The notes under the pieces were generated by a model. The model worked only from the letters and a program-made list of their open reading frames with translations. It was not told the origin of the DNA and did no database searches. Shown piece by piece: positions 1-4,379 of a stretch of DNA of 6,828 nucleotides. Source of the DNA: Saprospiraceae bacterium (lineage in GTDB: Bacteria; Bacteroidota; Bacteroidia; Chitinophagales; Saprospiraceae); the NCBI GenBank assembly GCA_013042795.1, contig JABDPK010000173.1, forward strand, positions 1-6,828, given 5' to 3'. Numbering within the stretch: position 1 is the first letter of the stretch; each line of letters starts with the position of its first letter. The translations under genes and the position numbers were made by a program.

Positions 1-542
1 AGACTATATCCAAGCTGGAGGTTGTACATCAGGGATGTTTGACTCTGATGAGCAAACCCACTAAATTCAGCAAAGAACGGAATCAGTTTTTCACCTGAAT
101 TCCAAACATACTGATCCCAGCCCATTCCACCGCCCAGGCTAATAAACCGATTAAATCGGTGTCCTGCGCTAACTGAAAATCCAATGCCATTTACAGAATT
201 TGCCCGGGAACCCGCATTGCCGGTAATCATTTGCCATTTCAAAGAATAGTTGAGTCCCTTCTCTTTAAAATTATACGGAACAATATGTTTTTGTTTCAAA
301 GTACTCTTCTGAATGACCTTCTTGATATCCTCCTGTCTGAATGTAACATTATCAGACCATGCTGTTTTTATCTCAATGATATATCCCGGCATCCAGTTAA
401 TAATATCTCCTTCTACCTGGCTGCCATCATTAAGGTAGACGATAACATGCTTGCTGAGATCGGTATCTTTTTCCTGTGCTTGAATCTGAACTGAACAAAA
501 AAGACACAATAGGAAACTGATTAATATATTTCTGTAATTCAT
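1..542 (-). CDS. Exported protein with Sm-like N-terminal domain and probable outer-membrane beta-barrel (partial, C-terminus off window)
   Basis: The frame is open from an ATG at 540-542 to the left edge (180 codons, no stop), so the C-terminus is missing. Residues 1-22 form a typical signal peptide (MNYRN, a hydrophobic stretch ILISFLLCLFCSV, then QIQA before QEK), probably cut by signal peptidase I after Ala22. Residues about 31-78 (VYLNDGSQVEGDIINW, then GYIIEIKT and a DNVTFRQEDIKKVIQ end) have the strand-turn pattern of the small Sm-like 'DGS-x-x-x-G-x-I' domain found at the N-terminus of many Bacteroidota envelope proteins. Residues about 96-180 alternate hydrophobic and polar residues with many Gly and aromatics (GIGFSVSAGHRF, RFISLGGGMGWDQY, LIPFFAEFSGF, YNLQLGYS), as in an outer-membrane beta-barrel. 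The start lies 4 nt downstream of the stop of the lipoprotein gene, which implies one transcript and translational coupling. The family has no assigned function that I can name; the barrel call is inference from composition. Confidence 0.8.
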   Translation of the reverse strand, partial: MNYRNILISFLLCLFCSVQIQAQEKDTDLSKHVIVYLNDGSQVEGDIINWMPGYIIEIKTAWSDNVTFRQEDIKKVIQKSTLKQKHIVPYNFKEKGLNYSLKWQMITGNAGSRANSVNGIGFSVSAGHRFNRFISLGGGMGWDQYVWNSGEKLIPFFAEFSGFAHQSQTSLMYNLQLGYS

Positions 543-546
543 AGTC

Positions 547-1836
547 CTATTTTGTTACGCTTATGAAACTGATTTCATCAAGATCTCCCGGATCGCTGCT
601 ATCGAATTGATACAAACCATCTTTTCCAATGATCAATAAATGTTCATTGCTTAATGATATGGCATCAACAGCACTGATATTGCTCAGATGTTCAATCCTG
701 TTTTGATCGATCTTTGTCAAGTCTTTTGTTTCAAACACTTTCAATCCGAAATCTCCTTCACAGAGATAGAGGTGATCATCTGTCACCGACAATCCATGTG
801 GATTATCCATCTCATACGAAGCAATCAGTACCGGGTTGAATACATTACTTACATCCAGTACATCCAGTTGATTTGTAAATGATTCACATCTTGTACCATC
901 ACGAAGTGTCACATAAGCGATATCATCCTTGACAAATACAGGATCACATGCTGTGGCATGTCTGAATTCAGATACATAGGATGGGGTAGAAGGCTCACTG
1001 GCATCGTAGATATACATTCCGTTTGATGAGCCAATGAAAAGATAGTTTTTATATGAGAACAATGTTTCAATATTCCCCCAGGTTACATAGGTTGTTTCAG
1101 TTTTGACCGGAGTTTCAGGTGTACTCAGGCTATACGCTACCAGTTCATTATTATTCAGGACATACAGATGTCCAAATCGGAGCGCAAATCTGGCAAATGA
1201 TCCACCAACACCTGTGGGTGAAACAGCACCGGCATTTCCTGAAGGTACAGCAACATCTATGGCATCTTCCAGAACAAATATGCCACCTCCGCGCCAAAAT
1301 ACATCGTCTCCGAAGTTAGGATCAGCACACTCAACTTCTAGTTTTCTTTCAGTGGCCCTGCTATAAATGAAGTAACCAAGGTTCTGATGGTGTTCATATA
1401 ATTTGAAGACTTCTTCGTCCCTGGATAACACTTCAGGACTATTGATATTACTGATATCAATTGTTAAAAGATCTACATAGCTGTCTGCATACATCAGGTT
1501 ACCCTGGATGGCGACATCAATATTCCCTGGGATACTCATAAAAGCTGTGACGACAGGATTAAAAGGGTCTGAATTATCAATGATATGAACACCTTCATAT
1601 TTCTCGTTGATAAATATCATGTCATTGTAAAAATAGATCTTACCGGTCTCAATCATTTCACGAGGAGACTGGGTTTCAACGGGTATTCTGAACTGTTCTG
1701 GTTGAACATATACCGGTGTATATTCGATAAATACCCGGGTTTCATCACATTCATCCTTCAGGCATGAGCTGAACAATAACACAGCCATCAAGCCGGCAAC
1801 AAAAAAAGGATTGAATATTGACATAATCTTTTTCAT
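547..1836 (-). CDS. LVIVD-repeat beta-propeller lipoprotein
   Basis: This is a complete 429-residue protein. Its N-terminus is a lipoprotein signal: MKK, a hydrophobic core, and the lipobox LFSSC with Cys25 as the lipidated residue. Cys25 is followed by LKDECDE, an acidic stretch resembling the lipoprotein export signal that sends Bacteroidota lipoproteins to the cell surface. The rest is made of repeated blades with the pattern 'hydrophobic-Tyr/Phe-hydrophobic ... Gly-hydrophobic-x-(I/V)-(Y/F/L)-D-x-S-x-P-x-x-P', typical of LVIVD repeats: about residues 72-99, 112-138, 219-246, 262-290, 302-340, 352-378 and 396-423. That count suggests a seven-bladed propeller. Residues about 160-217 are a non-repeat, Gly-rich insertion (WRGGGIFVLED, GVGGSFARFAL) between blades two and three. 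No catalytic motif is visible; a binding or scaffolding role is inference. The chosen ATG (1834-1836) gives the better signal peptide; Met5 is an alternative. It sits 67 nt after parE and 4 nt before the barrel gene. Confidence 0.85.
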   Translation of the reverse strand: MKKIMSIFNPFFVAGLMAVLLFSSCLKDECDETRVFIEYTPVYVQPEQFRIPVETQSPREMIETGKIYFYNDMIFINEKYEGVHIIDNSDPFNPVVTAFMSIPGNIDVAIQGNLMYADSYVDLLTIDISNINSPEVLSRDEEVFKLYEHHQNLGYFIYSRATERKLEVECADPNFGDDVFWRGGGIFVLEDAIDVAVPSGNAGAVSPTGVGGSFARFALRFGHLYVLNNNELVAYSLSTPETPVKTETTYVTWGNIETLFSYKNYLFIGSSNGMYIYDASEPSTPSYVSEFRHATACDPVFVKDDIAYVTLRDGTRCESFTNQLDVLDVSNVFNPVLIASYEMDNPHGLSVTDDHLYLCEGDFGLKVFETKDLTKIDQNRIEHLSNISAVDAISLSNEHLLIIGKDGLYQFDSSDPGDLDEISFISVTK

Positions 1837-1903
1837 AACTTTTATTCTTTTGATTCAATACAAAAGACGTTATGAAATCAGAATGTGTTGGCAGGAAAAG
1901 AAA

Positions 1904-3826
1904 TTATTTTGTAGGAACCTTACTTTTATTTTCCACTGATGCTGATTCTTCTCCCAGATCCATAATCTCATTTTTATCAAGATTATCAAGCTCGACCTTC
2001 AGATTATCAATGATGAATTCCTGCCTGTCCATGGTGTTTTTCCCCATGTAGTATTTTAATAAATCAGCAATATGTGTACTATGTTTAAGGATGACAGGTT
2101 CCAGTTTGATGTCTTCACCAATGAAACCTTCGAATTCATTAGGTGATATTTCACCTAATCCTTTAAATCTGGTGATTTCTGGTTTACCACGTAATTTACC
2201 AATTGCTTCCTGCTTCTCCTTTTCGGAGTAACAATAGAAGGTCTTTTGTTTGTCTCTAACCCTGAATAGCGGTGTTTCAAGGATATAAAGATGTCCTTCC
2301 CGAACCAGATCAGGGAAGAATTGAAGAAAGAAAGTCAATAATAGAAGTCGTATGTGCATTCCATCAACATCGGCATCTGTTGCAATAACCACCCTGTTGA
2401 ATCGCAATCCTTCCAGCCCATCTTCAATATTCAATGCATGTTGCAGAAGGTTCAACTCTTCATTTTCGTAAACGATCTTTTTGGTCTGACCATAACTATT
2501 AAGAGGTTTACCGCGTAAACTGAATACGGCCTGAGTTTGTACATCCCTTGCTTTTGTAATCGAACCACTGGCTGAATCACCTTCCGTAATAAATATTGTT
2601 GTGGCAATCTTTCGTTCATCATTGCCTCTTTTTTTATCATTATAATGGACCTTGCAATCCCTGAGCTTTTTGTTGTGAATGTTGGCTTTCTTAGCTCTCT
2701 GGTTAGCCAGTTTTTTGATGCCAGCAATTTCCTTTCTTTCTTTTTCACTTTGCTGGATTCGTTTGAGAATAGCTTCAGCATGTGTTTTGTTTTTGTGCAG
2801 GAAGTTATCCAGATATTGTTTTACGAAGTCAACAATAAACAATCTGACAGTAGGACCATCAGGTGCCATCTTCAGTGAGCCAAGTTTTGTTTTTGTCTGT
2901 GATTCAAAAACAGGTTCCTCCACTCGTACACTTATCGCTCCAATGATTGAAGTCTGAATGTCTCTTGCATCAAAGTTCTTGTTATAGAATTCTCTTACAG
3001 TTTTTACAATGGCCTCTCTGAATGCAGCCAGGTGCGTTCCACCCTGGGTTGTATTCTGTCCGTTGACAAAAGAATAATACTCTTCTCCATATTGTGAACC
3101 GTGAGTCAATGCCATTTCGATATCCTCACCTTTGAGGTGGATAATTGGATATCGCAGGGTACTTTCGTCCGTATTGTTGTTCAACAGATCGAGTAAGCCA
3201 TTTCGGCTCATAAATGTCTTCCCGTTATAAATGATCTTGAGTCCGGCATTCAGGTATGCATAATCCCAAAGGCGATCTTCAATAAATTCATCCCTGAATT
3301 TGAAATTTTTAAAAATCTCAGGATCGGGTCTGAATTCAATCAGTGTTCCTGAAGTTTCTTTCGATTTTGAGATCCTGCTTTGAGTTACAAGATTTCCGAG
3401 TTCAAAATTAGCTTCTTTCGATTTTCCATCTCTGAATGCAGATACTTTGAAATATTTGGACAATGCATTGACTGCCTTTGTACCCACACCATTCAATCCC
3501 ACGGATTTCTTGAAGGCTTTGGAGTCATATTTACCACCCGTATTTATTTTGGAAACACAATCCACAACTTTGCCAAGTGGAATACCTCTGCCATAATCAC
3601 GGACACTGACAAGACCATCTTCGATCTTGATTTCGATTTGTTTGCCATGTCCCATCACGTATTCATCAATACAGTTATCCAGCACTTCCTTCAATAGTAC
3701 ATATATACCATCATCCTGTGTGGACCCATCTCCCAATTTACCTATATACATCCCTGGCCTGAGGCGGATATGTTCTTTCCAGTCCAGTGATTTTATGTTC
3801 GCTTCTGTATATGTTACCTGACTCAT
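1904..3826 (-). CDS. parE: DNA topoisomerase IV subunit B (ParE)
   Basis: This is the ATPase/TOPRIM subunit of topoisomerase IV, which with ParC decatenates daughter chromosomes and relaxes DNA using ATP. At 640 residues it has the usual length for Bacteroidota ParE. The N-terminal GHKL ATPase shows [10 protein letters not shown] (Glu47 as general base, Asn51 for Mg), DYGRGIP (Asp77 for adenine) and [14 protein letters not shown] (from 110). The transducer has ESQTKTKLG with the QTK loop at 310-312. The TOPRIM domain has EGDSASG (Glu415), LRGKPLN (437-443) and DADVDG (Asp484, 486, 488). RFKGLGE follows at 553-559. The opening [20 protein letters not shown] is the ParE form, not the GyrB form. 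I start at ATG 3824-3826; an in-frame TTG three codons upstream (3833-3835) lies inside the putative promoter box. No parC is adjacent in this window. No Shine-Dalgarno is seen. Confidence 0.95.
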   Translation of the reverse strand: MSQVTYTEANIKSLDWKEHIRLRPGMYIGKLGDGSTQDDGIYVLLKEVLDNCIDEYVMGHGKQIEIKIEDGLVSVRDYGRGIPLGKVVDCVSKINTGGKYDSKAFKKSVGLNGVGTKAVNALSKYFKVSAFRDGKSKEANFELGNLVTQSRISKSKETSGTLIEFRPDPEIFKNFKFRDEFIEDRLWDYAYLNAGLKIIYNGKTFMSRNGLLDLLNNNTDESTLRYPIIHLKGEDIEMALTHGSQYGEEYYSFVNGQNTTQGGTHLAAFREAIVKTVREFYNKNFDARDIQTSIIGAISVRVEEPVFESQTKTKLGSLKMAPDGPTVRLFIVDFVKQYLDNFLHKNKTHAEAILKRIQQSEKERKEIAGIKKLANQRAKKANIHNKKLRDCKVHYNDKKRGNDERKIATTIFITEGDSASGSITKARDVQTQAVFSLRGKPLNSYGQTKKIVYENEELNLLQHALNIEDGLEGLRFNRVVIATDADVDGMHIRLLLLTFFLQFFPDLVREGHLYILETPLFRVRDKQKTFYCYSEKEKQEAIGKLRGKPEITRFKGLGEISPNEFEGFIGEDIKLEPVILKHSTHIADLLKYYMGKNTMDRQEFIIDNLKVELDNLDKNEIMDLGEESASVENKSKVPTK

Positions 3827-3832
3827 AGATTG

Positions 3833-3840
3833 CAAAAGTA
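3833..3840 (-). promoter_or_regulatory. Putative parE promoter, Bacteroidota -7 box
   Basis: On the minus strand this reads TACTTTTG, a full match to the TAnnTTTG -7 consensus of the Bacteroidota primary sigma factor. It ends 6 nt before the parE ATG, so transcription would begin at or within a few bases of the start codon. A convincing -33 TTTG is absent; the nearest candidate is a TTTT at 3866-3869, about 25 nt away, slightly beyond the usual spacing. The match is short and could be chance in AT-rich DNA. Confidence 0.4.
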
Positions 3841-3895
3841 TGAATTATGAATGATTAAAGATATGAAAACATATTAGGAAAATATATAATGTATA

Positions 3896-3929
3896 TTTTC
3901 AATTGATAATAATAAATAATAATTGAAAA
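3896..3929. repeat. AT-rich inverted repeat, 9-nt arms
   Basis: TTTTCAATT (3896-3904) and AATTGAAAA (3921-3929) are perfect reverse complements separated by a 16-nt spacer made only of A and T except for one G. The right arm overlaps the foot of the next GC stem by 3 nt, so the two RNA foldings cannot both be complete. It could be a protein-binding site upstream of parE, part of a 3' end, or simply AT-rich DNA. Confidence 0.4.
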
Positions 3930-3945
3930 GGGGAGCTTTCCCTTT
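3926..3945 (-). terminator. Candidate intrinsic terminator after the adhesin gene
   Basis: Read on the minus strand, AAAGGG (3945-3940) pairs with CCCTTT (3932-3927) around a 7-nt loop, and the 3' arm runs into a T-rich stretch (CCCCTTTTC then ATTATTATTTATT). It lies about 140 nt beyond the adhesin stop and upstream of the parE promoter box, where a terminator separating the two units would be expected. The stem is short; on the plus strand it can be lengthened to 8 pairs with one G-U. Confidence 0.4.
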
Positions 3946-4037
3946 AATGACACACCGTAAAAAAGAGATAAAAGGACTATGAGATGTATGGAAAATGCCT
4001 AAACTCATTATCCAAGAATCAATCGATGTCCTCACAG

Positions 4038-4059
4038 AACCTGGGCCCTTAGGCAGGTT
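4038..4059. repeat. Inverted repeat (hairpin 2) downstream of the adhesin stop
   Basis: AACCTG (4038-4043) and CAGGTT (4054-4059) form a perfect 6-nt inverted repeat around a 10-nt spacer. It is separated by one base from the stronger hairpin next to the stop codon. No T-tract follows it on either strand. Confidence 0.35.
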
Positions 4060-4060
4060 G

Positions 4061-4081
4061 TTTCAGGCATCTTGCCTGAAA
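4061..4081. repeat. Strong hairpin immediately after the adhesin stop codon
   Basis: TTTCAGGCA (4061-4069) and TGCCTGAAA (4073-4081) are perfect 9-nt reverse complements with a 3-nt loop. On the adhesin mRNA the stem begins 4 nt after the TAA (4086-4088). It is not followed by a T-tract, so it is not a standard intrinsic terminator. It may protect the mRNA 3' end or help stop transcription together with the adjacent hairpin. Confidence 0.6.
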
Positions 4082-4085
4082 TAAA

Positions 4086-4379
4086 TTAGCGAATAAGCGT
4101 GATACTGCCTGTCCTGATCTCCTCTTCTCCTTCAGAAGTTCTCAACTTAACCATATAGAGGTAAACGCCTTGTTCCGCAGGCTGATTGTCAATAAAACCG
4201 TTCCAGCCATAATCCGGATCATTCACAGGATGATTGCCCACACTATGAACGAGGTTTCCCCATCGATCAAATATCTTCATTTCGATGACTGAGGCATCAT
4301 TGAAATTGCTCTGGATATAAAACGCGTCGTTAGGTGGATTGTTGATATCGAAAATATTCGGAATATAATAATTGACAAC
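4086..4379 (-). other. Type B T9SS C-terminal sorting domain (CHU_C / gliding-motility-associated)
   Basis: These codons give the last ~97 residues of the adhesin. The family hallmarks are present in order: YYIPNIF, NDAFYI, MKIFDRWGNLVH, GWNGF, QGVYLYMVKL and a terminal TGSITLIR. The usual 'SPNGDGxND' turn after the IPN-x-F start is replaced by DINNPPND, a degenerate version. The domain directs the protein through the type IX secretion system. Confidence 0.9.

Noticed and set aside
231..494. Plus-strand open frame of 87 codons
   Set aside because: It lies opposite the minus-strand exported protein, which has a clear signal peptide and barrel pattern; the plus frame shows no recognisable domain.
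1103..1366. Overlapping plus-strand frames opposite the lipoprotein gene
   Set aside because: They are antisense to LVIVD blades that are conserved as protein; composition is low-quality and no start signal is seen.
1837..1903. Terminator or promoter between parE and the lipoprotein gene
   Set aside because: I see no inverted repeat and only an imperfect box (GTCTTTTG), so nothing can be supported.
2452..2957. Several frames on both strands inside parE
   Set aside because: They overlap the conserved transducer and TOPRIM coding region of parE in other frames and contain no domain.
1904..3826. GyrB instead of ParE
   Set aside because: The N-terminal [17 protein letters not shown] and [16 protein letters not shown] are the ParE form; GyrB of this phylum has a LEGLEAVRKRPAMYIG-like start and HHLVYEVVDN.
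3833..3835. TTG as the parE start
   Set aside because: It lies inside the TAnnTTTG box, and ParE proteins of this phylum typically begin a few residues before YTExNI, which fits the ATG at 3824-3826.
3981..4050. Short plus-strand ATG frame of 22 codons (from 3985)
   Set aside because: It is very short, has no promoter or domain and runs through the hairpin region; better explained as non-coding.
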